From contig CM027380.1 in NCBI GenBank assembly GCA_015680905.1, positions 52,283,001-52,347,000 on the forward strand: DNA of 64,000 nucleotides, written 5' to 3'. The position numbers and the translations under genes are program-made. Source of the stretch: Coptis chinensis (taxonomy: Eukaryota; Streptophyta; Magnoliopsida; Ranunculales; Ranunculaceae). Of this stretch, positions 9,540 through 21,309 are shown piece after piece. Within the stretch, counting starts at the first letter, position 1. Every line of letters begins with the position of its first letter. Under the pieces are notes generated by a model that did not search any database, was not told the DNA's origin, and saw nothing but the letters and a program-made list of their open reading frames with translations.

Positions 9540-10048
9540 TACCTGGTATCGAGCATACGACACCACATGCACCAGGATTTTCATCACGATTTTGACCTGA
9601 TATCGACATTTCTGCCCAAACCAGGATTTTCATCACGATCTTGACCTAATATATATCGACATTTCTGCCAATACTAGGATATTTTTACCCGAACTCGACA
9701 TTGCCGTCAAGAACTGGATTTTTTTACCCGAACTCGACATTGCTGCCAAGAACTGGATTTTTTTACTCGAAATCGACATTGCTGCCAAGAACTAGATTTT
9801 TTTACCCGAACTCGACATTGCTACCAAGAACTAGATTTTCTTATCCAAACTCGACATTGCTGTCAAGAACTGGATTTTTTTATCCGAACTCGACATTGCT
9901 ACCAAGAACTGGGTTTTTTTACCCGAACTCGACATTGCTGTCAAGAACTGGATTTTTTTATCCGAACTTGACATTGCTACCAAGAACTGGGTTTTTTTAC
10001 CCGAACTCGACATTGCTGTCAAGAACTGGATTTTTTGACCTGGTATCG
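9540..10048. repeat. 39-bp minisatellite (C)
   Basis: A core of nine exact-period units, anchored by GACATTGC at 9697, 9736, 9775, 9814, 9853, 9892, 9931, 9970 and 10009, is preceded by longer related units (GACCTGATATCGACATTTCT...ACCAGGATTTT). The unit is related to that of the 57140-57725 array of D. As 39 is a multiple of three, the array gives open frames on both strands with a 13-residue repeat, which I take as an artefact. Confidence 0.85.
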
Positions 10049-10264
10049 AGATGAGGATCTACAGATCACCAGGGTTTTTATTTGACCTGGCATCGAGATA
10101 AGGATCTACAGATCACCAGGATTTTTTTGTTTGACATGTTATCAACATATAATTCTAGAGATACGAGGATTTGAGATATTTGTATGGATATTGCTTTTGA
10201 ACATATCAATCTCTTTATTGAATGCATAACTTTGAAAAATATATCATGATACTTAGAATATTCT

Positions 10265-10943
10265 TTATTGATAAAATGCTTTCAAATTGTTTACATTTTG
10301 AGGATTTGGTAATATTACACCTTCAATCGTTTTTAAGTAGTAAGCTATATTGATTCCCACTTTGTGAATGATGTAAGGCCCATCCCAGCTTGCTGCTAGT
10401 TTGCCAACCCCTTTCTCTTTACTTGCTTGAGTAACCATTTTCAAGACCAAATCACCTTCTTGAAAATGTCTTTCTCTCACTTTCATGTTGAAAGCTTTTC
10501 TGAGCTGCCGGTTGTATGTGTCGAGCCTTAATCTTGTTTGATCTCTTGTTTCCTCGAGATTTAGGACTTCTGTTGCCATTACTTCATTATTATGGTCATT
10601 CGTTAAAACTTTGGTTCTGGATGTCGATACCACCATTTCTGATAGAGTTATTGCTTCCATGCCATAAGCTAATGTAAAAAGAGATTCACCCATGGCAGTT
10701 CGAGCTATCGTTCCATAGCCCATAGAATGCTATTTAATTCATCCACCCAGAGACTTTTCTTGTCTTCCAGCTTTTTCTTGATATTATCCATAATGGTTTT
10801 ATTTGTTGCTTCTGCTTGCCCATTACCCTAAGCATAATATGGCGCAGATGTGAAATGCTTTACCTTGTATGATTCCAAGAAAGCTTTTACTTTTCCTCCC
10901 TCGAACTGTGGCCCATTATCTGATATAATGGCAAATGGCAACC
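10265..10943 (-). pseudogene. Integrase C-terminal part (C)
   Basis: Matches the end of Tat-lineage pol. Landmarks are AYGMEAI, the TEVLNLEE segment, RQLRKAFNMKVRER, FQEGDLVLK and the closing WDGPYIIHKVG, as in the 56646-57045 part of D. The remainder of the integrase lies across element B at 36002-36440. Part of a broken element; not expected to be functional. Confidence 0.8.
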
Positions 10944-12301
10944 TGATATGATGAAAATTGCTCTTTTACTCCTACTTAGCTAATTATACTAGGAAGAAGT
11001 AAACTACACTTTCATTCTTTTGATCAAAGTTCTATTCTCAATTATCATGTAATAAAACTAGAGTAAGAATTCGTTCCACTCCTAATTGCTTAGATAATAC
11101 TAATTCCACTAATGATTAACAATCAAACAACATGAGAGTAATGATTCTAAATATAACTAATATGGTGAAAATTAATATTGAATATATTCTAAATTAAACT
11201 AGGGCAATTAAATATTAAGATGTGAATATGAAGAAAGAATTAGGGAGATTTGAAATACATCTTGATTAATCTAAAACATGTTAGTATAGAGTTTGTTGCA
11301 ACCCCTAATCTTTATGTTTTCACACAAGGTTCAACAAAAAAGTTAGGTCTTTTTATCCCCAATTATTAATGATATCTCTAGCCAACTAATAATTAGTATG
11401 AGAGGAAGTTGAAACCCATTCTCATGGTGAATGAACTACCCTCTAGTCTAAGGTTATTTTACTTATTTCTAAATAAAAAACTCTAGACTTGAAGCTCTTA
11501 AATACAACTATTCTATACTAACACATCAAGTCTTCATGAAAGCTTCAATCAAACCCCTCTAATAGAGGTTTAGCTATGGTTCATTAAACTATCATAGAAT
11601 AAATAGTAAGAAGAATAAGACATAATTAAAGGAATATAAATAACTTGAATTGTATTAATGGTAGCTAGGCTAATAAAACATAAACTAGGTTAAACTAAAG
11701 AGAAAATGTAGTAGTGAGTTAGAGTTTTACCTTAGTTCTCTTTATATAGGAGAGGGCTAGGTTTACAATTTCTTGCATGGCCTTTGGAGCAATGTTTTGG
11801 GCCACTAAATCAAGCCCAAAACCTAATTACTTAAGTCCAAAAAGGGTTTCTCTGCTGGAAATTACTGCAATAACCTTTTCGTCCACTTTTTCTCCTCTGA
11901 TTGGATCAATGCCTAAACCATTAGAAAGCACTTTCCGAGACGGTCGTTTTGACATATAATAGGCCCAATTCCAAGGTTTGAGTCCAAAGATATGGCCTAC
12001 AGAAGTTCTATTGACTTTTATGCTCTATTTCTGCTCACACATTGACTTTGACTTTTCAGCTTTGACTGGGCTTTAAAAAGACTTTTTCTCCTTGAAACTT
12101 GGGCTTTAATCGTAGAACTTCTTAGCAACCAACCTTTATTCATTTCTCTTGCAAAAGTGACATATTTATTCACATAGTTGACTCCAAGACCTGAAATACA
12201 CAAAACTACGTAAACAGTACTAACTCTTATTTATTATAAACATAATTGGTCTAAAAGTAATATTATTAAAGGGTTAAAACTACAGTTTTGGGCTCTTATC
12301 A
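10944..12301 (-). repeat. 3' LTR of element B
   Basis: About 1358 bp, the pair of 34646-36001. On the minus strand it starts TGATAAGAGCCCAAAACTG and ends in ATATCA. It is flanked on the left by CAACC. Confidence 0.9.
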
Positions 12302-12311
12302 AACCTCCCCC
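12302..12311 (-). other. Polypurine tract of element B
   Basis: The minus strand reads GGGGGAGGTT immediately before the 3' LTR, the expected place and composition for the plus-strand primer. Confidence 0.75.
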
Positions 12312-13186
12312 ATACAGCATTTTGTTTGTCCTCAAGCAAAGATGAGAAATTAAAATAAGTGACCAAAAATAGAGTTATAACTAATCTCATTTTGCCGAGT
12401 GCGATTGCATTGACCATATGCAATATGGCATTAAACCACTAGGATTTCTCTAGTGGACGAGTTATAGCCTCATGAGAGTTTTACAGAAAAGATACTCATG
12501 AACTTCATTTATACTACAACGATGAATAAATAAAATTAATGTTTTCTTATTTATTCTCAGATATCTATACATCTCACTAGCAATGAATAAAGAATAATCA
12601 ATTTGAACCCTAAGTTAATATGTGCATAATAATCAATCATCTAGGGATAAACATATATATAATGAACCATGCTATGAAATGCAATAATAGATCTGAAACT
12701 TTGGAATAGTGTCCTTAATTAGGTCCTCACAAATATGTCAAGATAAAAATACTCTAATTTTTCCACTCAAGTTTTGCTCACTCCAGTGTGTAGTAGGCAC
12801 ACTTTTCCTCACAATCTCAATGACGTACAAGGAAGCTGAGGTCGATCAAACACATCTATCCCTTACTGTCATACCAACCTATTCCTAATTGAGCTAGATG
12901 TCTTTATTAGGTGCTGCGAAAATTAGGTGATGGTTTAAGAATGAAGGAAATGGATATTCAAAAAGACATGTTTGAGATAATAAGATCTTTAAGATATGTA
13001 ACTAGAGAAAACCTAGTTCTTACTTTGCTTCTACACTTTGTTTCCATCCTTAGCCATTTTTTCTTTTTCTTTTGGCTTTTGACTCATTCGATTCTATTTT
13101 TTGGAGTTCTAAATTTTTTCTTTGGATGGAAACTTTATTTTCTTTTCTTATTTGAAGCAACTAATAAATTCTTGGTTTTCCACAGG
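12312..13186 (-). other. 3' untranslated region of element B, upper part
   Basis: Noncoding Athila-type 3' sequence between the polypurine tract and the 349-bp repeats. The open frames at 12911-13355 are short, hydrophobic, on the opposite strand and overlap the tandem repeats, so I do not call them genes. The related zone of element F is 46970-48587. Confidence 0.55.
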
Positions 13187-14243
13187 TCTTTCTCTGTTCT
13201 TTTCTCCATTTCATCCTACTTCTCAGATTCATTCAAAAATGGGTAGGCTGATTTTATTTTTATTTTGTTTTTATAAAAGGGTAAAGGATTTGTGGTTTAT
13301 GAAAAGGCTAAAGAAAGGCTCAGAGGGGCGACTAGCGGAAAATAATTTCATATAGGTTTGAATTTCTGGCTATATCGATCCAAAAATGGCCTAAATTCTC
13401 GCTTAGGATATGGTATAGTGATCAAGCAAGTGGTCATGTGATTTCAATATTCGGAATTTACTTCTCCCTTGTGTCATTACTCAGATATTTCACTTATATA
13501 AGACTTTTAAGCTATATTCTCACAGGATTTGTAGAATAAGTATTTTTCTTTTCTCCATTTCATCCTACTTCTCAGATTCATTCAAAAATGGGTAGGCTGA
13601 TTTTATTTTTATTTTGTTTTTATAAAAGGGTAAAGGATTTGTGGTTTATGAAAAGGCTAAAGAAAGGCTCAGAAGGGCGACTAGCGAGAAAATAATTTCA
13701 TATAGGTTTGAATTTCTGGCTATATCGATCCAAAAATGGCCTAAATTTTCGCTTAGGATATGGTATAGTGATCAAGCAAGTGGTCGTGTGATTTCAATAT
13801 TCGGAATTTACTTCTCCCTTGTGTCATTACTCAGATATTTCACTTATATAAGACCTTTAAGCTATATTCTCACAGGATTTGTAGAATAAGTATTTTTCTT
13901 TTCTCCATTTCATCCTACTTCTCAGATTCATTCAAAAATGGGTAGGCTGATTTTATTTTTATTTTGTTTTTATAAAAGGGTAAAGGATTTGTGGTTTATG
14001 AAAAGGCTAAAGAAAGGCTCAGAAGGGCGACTAGCGGAAAATAATTTCATATAGATTTGAATTTTTGGCTATATTGATTCAAAAATTACCTAAATTCTCG
14101 CTTAGGATATGGTATAGTGATCAAGCAAGTGGACGTGTGATTTCAATATTCGGAATTTACTTCTCCCTTGTGTCATTACTCAGATATTTCACTTATATAA
14201 GACTTTTAAGCTATATTCTCACAGAATTTGTAAAATAGGTATT
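13187..14243. repeat. Three tandem copies of a 349-bp unit (B)
   Basis: The word CTCCATTTCATCCTAC recurs at 13204, 13553 and 13903, giving units of 349 and 350 bp that match almost base for base over the full length. They include the segment GGGTAAAGGATTTGTGG and a C-rich end. They lie in the 3' noncoding region of B. Copies one and two are closest in the parts compared. Confidence 0.9.
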
Positions 14244-14901
14244 CTAGCCTAGATTTCAAAAACTTACTGCCAATACAAACATAGATGTTCATGCAATATA
14301 TTTATGGAAAGATGCAATAACTATTACCTACATTTTAACCTAAGTTTCTAAAAACTATTCTAATTTAAGAGCTAACGTGAAACTTCTAGACTACGTACTA
14401 TCATCACAGAAAAAGAAACAATACCAATATTCTTAAGTGCATAGTATAAATACTTTTTATTTTTATTTTTATTTTTTTAATTTTTTACTAGAAAGCAAAG
14501 TTCATATTATACATATATATATCCTAATAGGTGCCTTAAATTTCACGTGTTTCTATGCCACCCCCAAACAAAAATATGTTTTGTCCTCAAAGTATAGAAA
14601 TAAGAAGGATAGAAAATACCATGGAAACGCTTGAAAATTTTAGAGCACCTGCAAAATAAATTCAGAACATACTAATATAGGTAAAGAAAAACAGACGCAA
14701 CTCCTATATGAGTTCCACCCGTTATGGGAATAACAAGAATTAAATTGTTTGGGACATAAGCAGACACTAACAGAAAGTGAAACTTACCTTATATCCAGCA
14801 CTAAGTGTTGTCGTCCCCTCCTATAAAGAATTGAGGTTCCTCGGGGTCGTGCCAAGCCATGATAATCTGCCATGCCTCACACCATTTATCATCTACCTTT
14901 T
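14244..14901 (-). other. Noncoding spacer between ORF3b and the tandem repeats (B)
   Basis: AT-rich with a T-rich patch (about 14455-14490) and no recognised coding sequence. It is consistent with the 3' untranslated region. Confidence 0.5.
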
Positions 14902-15845
14902 CTAACCTGTTAAGCGCCACTTGGTCTGATGGGGTGTAAGGGGCAACCCAATGAGGTTGTAGCAGCCACCCCGCCCAAATCTCATAGCACTAAAAGAGTG
15001 TACCATGCAATTGGTGGGTCGTATAATGTCAACCCCAACCCAATCCGTGAAACAGGTACAAAACTCAGGAAAGAAACATAGCATTATGCAGCAAAAACAA
15101 AGACAGGCATAAGAAGGTACTTATGCTTCAAACTATGGGCTCGTGCTAAACTAGACACTAAGGTCTGGGGAAGGTCATACAACATACGTCCCTCAGCTAG
15201 AGCAAGGAAAACGTCACAAATGGCATTATTCACAGAAGAAAAACACCATTCCCCTAAAATATTCAGTATAATAAAGAACATAATAGTGCCTAAGTTAAGG
15301 GACAAGCTACCAAGGGCAACGTTATATTGCCCTTGGTCCTCTACACGAAAAATCCCCGCCCCATAGGTCTCATGGAAATTCTCATAATTGTAGATGTACA
15401 CATTGTCAAACATATAGCACCATGAGTTTTGGGCAGCAGGCATAGAAAGTCCAATAGCATATGCTAACAAAAACTTGCTTAAATCCATTGTTTCATCAAC
15501 AATGGTGACAGAGAACACTTGTTCCCCATCTGGTCAATAAAAGAACCTACAATTATCATAGAAATAAGCAGTAACTGCATGAGAATAAGATTCATCAACA
15601 CTTACCATTAGAGGCTGCCATCCTGACTGCACAATCATGTTGCGGAACCAGAACCCATAGGTGTCACTTTCGAGGAATTCTTCAAAGGACTGCTCTGGTA
15701 TGATTTGAGGAAATTTCATAGCAAACAAATACACTACTGAACTCCTAGAAGTGACTACAGAAAACCCCATAAAAAAAAACTGGAGGTATGTTGAAGTAAG
15801 GGCGCGGGCACGCTCATAATGGCTTATGTCAGAGGGCGGGCACAC
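14902..15845 (-). pseudogene. ORF3b of element B, 'putative plant transposon protein' type
   Basis: The second ORF3 copy of B. It carries IIPEQSFEEFL near 15700, FRNMIVQSGWQPLMVSVDES, a FSVTIVDETMDLSKFLLAYA segment and, further on, YGAGIFRVEDQGQYNVALGS. The last part and SLARAHS are shared closely with A (2078-2599) and G (29962-30783). Two GC-rich motifs (near 15799 and 15832) precede it, and a TATA-like box lies at about 17440, the two separated by solo LTR H. It is far more similar to ORF3 of A and G than to ORF3a of the same element. Broken. Confidence 0.65.
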
Positions 15846-15874
15846 TCTCTTCTGACAAAAGAAAATTATGCAAT

Positions 15875-17344
15875 TGATAAGAGCCCAAAACTGTAGTTTT
15901 AACCCCTTAACAATAATACTTTTAGACTAATTATGTGAGTAATAAATAAGAGTTAATATTGATTACGTGTTTTTATGTATTTCAGACATTGAAGTCAATT
16001 ATATTCAGAAATGTGTCACTTTAAAGAGATAAAGGAGCAAGGGTTGGTTGCTAAGAAGTTCTGTGATTAAAGGCCAAGATTCAAGGAGAAAAGGCCTTTG
16101 TAAAGCCCGGTCAAAGCTGAAAAGTCAAAGTCAACGGGAAGTTGTGCAAAAAAGTCGTAAAAGAACTTCCAGTGCGTATCTTTGGACTCAGACCTCGGAA
16201 TTGGGCATACCTTATGTCAAAACAACCGGCTCGAAAAGAGCTTTTCAATGGTGGAAACTTTGACCCAATCAGAGGAGCAGAAGTGGACGAAAAGTCTGCT
16301 TAAGTCAAATCTTGCTGGAAAGGGGTCTGTGGACTGAAGAAATTAGGCTTTGGGCTCAATTTTCCGGCCCAAAACATGGCTCCTCAGCCCATGCACGAAA
16401 ATGTTGATCTGGTCTCCTCCATTTCAACACACAAGACTTAACTCTTAAGAATAGTGAGTTTAGGTAGCAAATAGCCATTAGAGATAGTACTAGATCTAGT
16501 TTTTACATTCAATTAATTAGTTTCTATTATCTTGTTTTAATTTAGATTATTGAATCATTGTTATTCCTTCATTAGATTAATAAAAGTAGTGAGTTCTTCA
16601 TAATTTCAGTTTTTGTTATTTAAAATTACTTAGATCTAATTTCGATTCTTAGTTGTTAATTTAGATTTGAATTATTGATTAGATCAAATTAGTAAATTTA
16701 CAAGCTTTATATGATGTCTTGTTTAAATTCAATTGGGAAATGATAGCATAATGATTCTAGGCTAAACCTCCATTAGAGGGGTTTGATGAAGCCTTGATAA
16801 AGCTTGACTTTTGTTAAACGTAGAATAGTCGTAATTTCCATTCCATTCTAGAAAACAATTACTTCACCATGAGAATGGGTTTGATTGTTTCACATGCTAG
16901 ATGTTAGTTGGTAGAGATTACCATGAACAACTAGGGATTAGGAAGAACCAATTGTTATGCGAAAGCAGTTCAATTTGGATTACAACGATTCTTCGTTAGT
17001 AAATTAAGTCGAGTTAAGGTGGAATCAATCCCCCCTAATTCTTTATCTAGTATCAATTTAGTATTCTGTAATCGTATAAATTCATATCTTATTAGTTTAA
17101 TTTGCATTGTAGTATAAATTCCCACCATTACTCTCATTAACTTTGGATAGACCGATAGTCATAGAAAATATTGAATACTAACGAACTAGGAGTGGAATGA
17201 ATCTTTTACTCCAACTCTATTTTGATATAATCGAGAGTATAAATCTTTGATAAAAACACAGTCAAGTCAAGTATAATTTTATTTTTACTTGCATTTAGTT
17301 TCATTGCTTAATTGTGAGTAGAATTATTCATTTTACGTTTATCA
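15875..17344 (+). mobile_element. Solo LTR H (Athila type)
   Basis: A single 1470-bp LTR in plus orientation, starting TGATAAGAGCCC and ending TTTATCA. It is flanked on both sides by GCAAT (15870-15874 and 17345-17349). No internal region is present, so it is the product of LTR-LTR recombination after an insertion into B. It separates ORF3b of B from its upstream leader. Confidence 0.92.
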
Positions 17345-17883
17345 GCAATACTGGAATTACAACGCGAGTGCGCACTTTGAGCAAGACTTGTGATATGAAT
17401 TTGAGAGGTGCAGAGTGAAGTACATAGCGTGCCATGTATTTATAGAGCACTAGTTTTTTAAACAAAGGTTCCCAAGGTTCCCAAATTGATAAAGAGAGAG
17501 ATGGAATAAGAAAAATGCTTCTAAAGCCAAAATAGAAATAGCCGAGAGCAAACTCCAGCACCAAATCTATATGGTTTTAAACATGGAATCAAAATAGCAA
17601 TCTCAATGCTTCTAACCCTTGAGGTTGCACCAAACAACAATAGCTAATTCTAGCTACACTATATTAGTAAGATGCTCATATAAACTATATTCCTTAAGCA
17701 TTTCAATATTAATTCCAAAAACATGTGGATATGGTAAAATACAGTGCTAAACAAATAATGTCACCCCCAAACAAGTCGGAAAGGTGGGATTTGTGAAAAA
17801 TAGAGAGCATGAGTAGACAAAAATTAAACCAACTTGAAATTCAAATAACAACCAACTTACATAATCCAATATTAACTACTTAA
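17345..17883 (-). other. Leader and spacer ahead of ORF3b (B)
   Basis: Contains a TATA-like box (17437-17447, minus CTATAAATACA) and, near 17762, a segment on the plus strand (ACCCCCAAACAAGTCGGAAAG) that has counterparts ahead of ORF3 in A (about 3303) and G (about 29440). This conserved block marks the start of the ORF3b module. Confidence 0.5.
17437..17447 (-). promoter_or_regulatory. TATA-like box ahead of ORF3b (B)
   Basis: The minus strand reads GCTCTATAAATACATGGC. It occupies the same position in the module as the TATATAA boxes of A and G, though the surrounding sequence is diverged. Confidence 0.35.
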
Positions 17884-19117
17884 CTAACAACTGGGAATAC
17901 TAATTCTACTGAAATAGGGAAATTTTCTATAAAAAAATACTACAAAGGAACTAACCATGAGAGGAGGAAGGGCCAGAGCCATCTGCCTTACGTCGACGAC
18001 GCTCACACCTTCCAGAGTCAGCAGAGGAAGAACCATCATGAGGTGGCAGGCGTCGTAGAACTTCATCTTGAAACGTGCGCTGTTGTTCCAATAAAATATC
18101 CATGGCTTCCCAATGCTCGTTATGAGTTTGAGTGAGAGTCCCCAAGTTAGCCTGGAGATCCTGGTGACTACCACCGAGCAACTCAATATTAGACTGAAGC
18201 TTATCTTGGTTACGGAGAATGGTATCTTGCCTAGTATGGATAGCCTCGCAGAGGTCACTAAGAGAACGTTGGCATGTACGAATCGTCTCATACTAGTTAT
18301 GAAGAGTTCGCAGGCCACGATAAAGTAATGAGAAAAGGCTTATATCCGTAGTAGCCCTTTCCAAAGCTCCTGCATCAAAACAGGCTACATCTTCCTCCTC
18401 CGATTCTATCTGAGTAGCCAAAATTTCAGGCAAATTCCATACTTTCTGAATACACTCTCGATAAATACGTGCATTCTCATGCAACTTCAACTTAACCTTA
18501 CTAGATTTTGGAACACATCCCCAATACAACATAATCTTCGTGATCAATGTTGGGAAAGCTGCGGTCAATTGACCAACTGCTATAATCTCTTGTAATAAAA
18601 ATTTGAGGATGCAAAACCTATACCTTCTGTTCTAAAAAGTCCAGAGAATGTGCAGACAACTCAAATTAATGTCACTGGCTTTCGTGGTGGCAATAACATT
18701 TCTTCCAACCCACTAAGCCACTACCAGTTGGTTTCTTCTCAGAGACAACTGACGAACACAATGCGACCCAGCATTGTAACGTCCTTCCAACACCGTCTCC
18801 ATCATCAAAGTACAAATACCCCCAAGCTGAGATTCCTACATGGTGACTACGATGTCTCTTTCCTCAATGCCAGTAATCTCAGCTAACACTGCTGTAGTTA
18901 ACTCCTTACGACTACCATTCACATCCAGTACAATCTTACGACTACTAATCTCCCTCTTCTTGTAAAAAGAGAACACCAAATCAGGGTAATAAAAATCATC
19001 AGTAGAATACCACAACCCTTCCCACTTCCTAATACGCATTTCGGTATCGAAGAAAGATGCAAACTGTGCACTGGAAAAAACTTGTTCTGGAAGGATTTTT
19101 AGGGTTCTAGGAGCCAT
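17884..19117 (-). pseudogene. ORF3a of element B, ORF3-type domain plus helical tail
   Basis: Starts at 19117 with MAPRTLKILPEQVF and the pattern KWEGLWYSTDDFYYPDLVF, recognisably related to the ORF3 proteins of A, B (ORF3b) and G. A middle part follows near 18568-18293 with VPKSSKVKLKLHENAR and an acidic patch (ESEEEDVACFD). A C-terminal part at 18181-17951 is rich in Gln, Leu and Asn and looks helical, then ends in a basic and Ser-rich tail. It stands just downstream of integrase, in the env-like position of Athila elements. A and G lack this copy. Broken into several frames. Confidence 0.6.
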
Positions 19118-20282
19118 GGAGATCTGGAATCGGAATTTGTGGTGATGTTTAAAGTGTGGGAGAGTGAAAAATAAAGTGATTGAAATTGGAAGGGTAGCTG
19201 TGTGGAGGTAAGGGCGCGGGCGCGCTCAATATGGCCTGAATAAAAGGGCGTGTGCGCTCTATGTTTTTTTAGTTCAGGCGGTTATTCTTGAGTGGAGGCG
19301 AGGAAGAAGAAAGGGAAAAAAAAATAAATGCGTGGTGTTTTTTAAAAAAAAATTAGGGAGTCACGTGCGTGGCACGTGACCTGGTAAGGTTTTAATTTTT
19401 GGGCCCATGCCCAAAACAAATCCATAATACCCATCCTATCCTATGCCTTGTATAACTAAAACTAAATTCCGATTCGTTAACGATCCTATTTTGGCGAATG
19501 AGCTATGAAAATGTTCAGCAGAGAAAATACAATCCAATGATATAAAAAAAAAAAAAAAACTCAAATCTAACCGTGGTTGATACATAAGGAGATGGAAAAT
19601 GCCTCAAAACCCGTGAATGGCATAAGTTATGTGAGCGAAAGAAATCTAAATTCATAAATAGTGTCAACCCAAATCAAAGTAGGACTAAATGGCATAAACA
19701 ACATGAATAGGAAGTTGAGCGATCAAGAATGGAAAGACCAAACACCCCACCCCCAAACAAATTTTTGAAAACAGGGTTTAGAAAATTTGTTTTAAAACGT
19801 GGGTTTTTTAAAGTAAGATTCCTAAGACTTACTAGACTAATATTTATTGGGTTTTGATATTTTTTTTGCTTTTTATGAAAGGTTTAATATTAAAGAAAAT
19901 AATAAAGCAATAAGGACGTAAATCACTCTATAGATAAACATGACTCAAAAATGAGAAAACATGCAAGAGTGGAAAGCGTGAATTACGTTAAACATGGACT
20001 TAGGATCCGGTACTTACAGCCACACACTCCAAAGAGAGGGCCTGGTTACTTTAATGGTGCACTACCAATATATATAAAGAAATGAAAGGAAGTACACCAC
20101 ACATCAAAGGTCAGTCCTCATAGACAAGGTCCTGTAAAAGGACATTCTCCACATCTGTGGACCTTAACTCGTGAAAATGTCTTAAATGTTGGCCATTGAC
20201 TTGAAAGGTACTATTATCCTTGGGATTTACCAAGGTGATTGCCCCATGAGGGGTGACTTCAGTAACCAAAAAATGACCAAAC
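19118..20282 (-). other. Spacer between integrase and ORF3a (B)
   Basis: Holds two GC-rich motifs ahead of ORF3a (near 19209 and 19247) and the post-coding motif near 19801-19830. It also has the segment GATCAAGAATGGAAAGACCA near 19720, which A and G share after their ORF2. There are homopolymer A runs near 19320 and 19543. No gene seen. Confidence 0.55.
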
Positions 20283-21300
20283 CTACGGGTTTTTAATTTC
20301 CCTAGCTAGGAAAATATGCAAACGTAAGTTGTAAAACAAAACCTTTTGACCAACTACAAACTTTTTACGCAAAATATGTTTATCATGAACACGTTTCACA
20401 TTAGCTTTATAATCCTTCGCGAGATCATAAGAATCGCTATGGATTTCTTCAAGCTCATTTAATTGCAATTTGTGCTTGACACCCGCCTCATCAATATTGA
20501 TGTTCAGGCTTTTTATAGCCCACATAGCACGGTGTTCCAATTCAACGGGCAAGTGACAAGGTTTTCCAAACACAAGTCTAAAGGGAGACATTCCTATAGG
20601 AGTTTTAAAAGTTGTCTGATACGCCCATAAGGCATCTGTTAGACGCTTAGACCAATCTTTCCGATCAGGATTCACTGTCGTTTCTAATCTTTTTTTAATT
20701 TCCCTATTAGAGACTTCTACTTGGCAACTAGTTTGCGGATGATAAGGAGTTGCCACCTTGTGGGTAACTCCATATTTCTTAACAAAAGAAGCAACAACTC
20801 TATTGCAAAAATGCGTTCCTCCATCACTTATGATGGCTTTAGGGATGCCAAAACGAGAGAAAATGTATTCCTTAAAAAAACAACACAACTGTCGTATGGT
20901 CATTGCTACGGCAAGCCATGGCCTCTATCCATTTAGAAACGTAGTCCATGACAACAAGAATATAAATAAAACCGTGCGAAACAGGAAAAGGACCCATGAA
21001 ATCAATGCCCCATACATAAAAAAATTCCACTACCAAAATGGGATTTAAAGGCATCATATTACGTTTAGTGATACGCCCAAATTGTTGGCAACAAACACAC
21101 ATCCTGCAGTGAACTTGGGCATCTTTAAAAAGGGTAGGCTAATAAAAACTACATTGAAGAACTTTAGCTGCCATTTTCAAACCACTAAAGTGGCCACCAC
21201 ATGTTTTGTCAGAGCAGAAGGATAAAACCTCATTATATTCCGACTGGGAAATACAACAACGAATAATCTAATCCGCACAATACTTAAAAAGGTAAGGCTC
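20283..21300 (-). pseudogene. Integrase (B)
   Basis: Ty3/gypsy integrase core: [10 protein letters not shown] and [17 protein letters not shown] near 21000-20900, then [17 protein letters not shown], the [17 protein letters not shown] segment carrying the catalytic glutamate, and a C-terminal part with [16 protein letters not shown] and [12 protein letters not shown]. The YHPQTSGQ style and the MWAIK segment are typical of the Athila branch. Upstream, near 21100, CVCCQQFGR fits the end of the zinc-binding region. Fossil; several breaks. Confidence 0.85.
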
Positions 21301-21309
21301 ATCCCAGTA

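Larger units (their letters stand above)
7790..10943 (-). mobile_element. Element C, downstream part (Tat-lineage Ty3/gypsy)
   Basis: Separated from its upstream part (36002-41251) by element B; both junctions carry CAACC. In element sense it holds the C-terminal part of integrase (10943-10265), a ~39-bp minisatellite, an antisense gene-like unit (8697-9274) and a 69-bp minisatellite. Element D has the same order between pol and its 3' LTR, with related units in the first array. No 3' LTR is visible, so C appears incomplete at this end. Broken. Confidence 0.75.

Noticed and set aside
9701-10054. 117-codon open frame with a 13-residue repeat (plus) and a mirror frame on the minus strand
   Set aside because: It follows from the exact 39-bp period, which keeps all frames open; no conservation of the peptide in the related array of D.
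12911-13889. Phe- and Leu-rich plus-strand frames that look like membrane proteins
   Set aside because: They overlap the 349-bp tandem units in noncoding 3' sequence of B; hydrophobicity reflects T-rich DNA.
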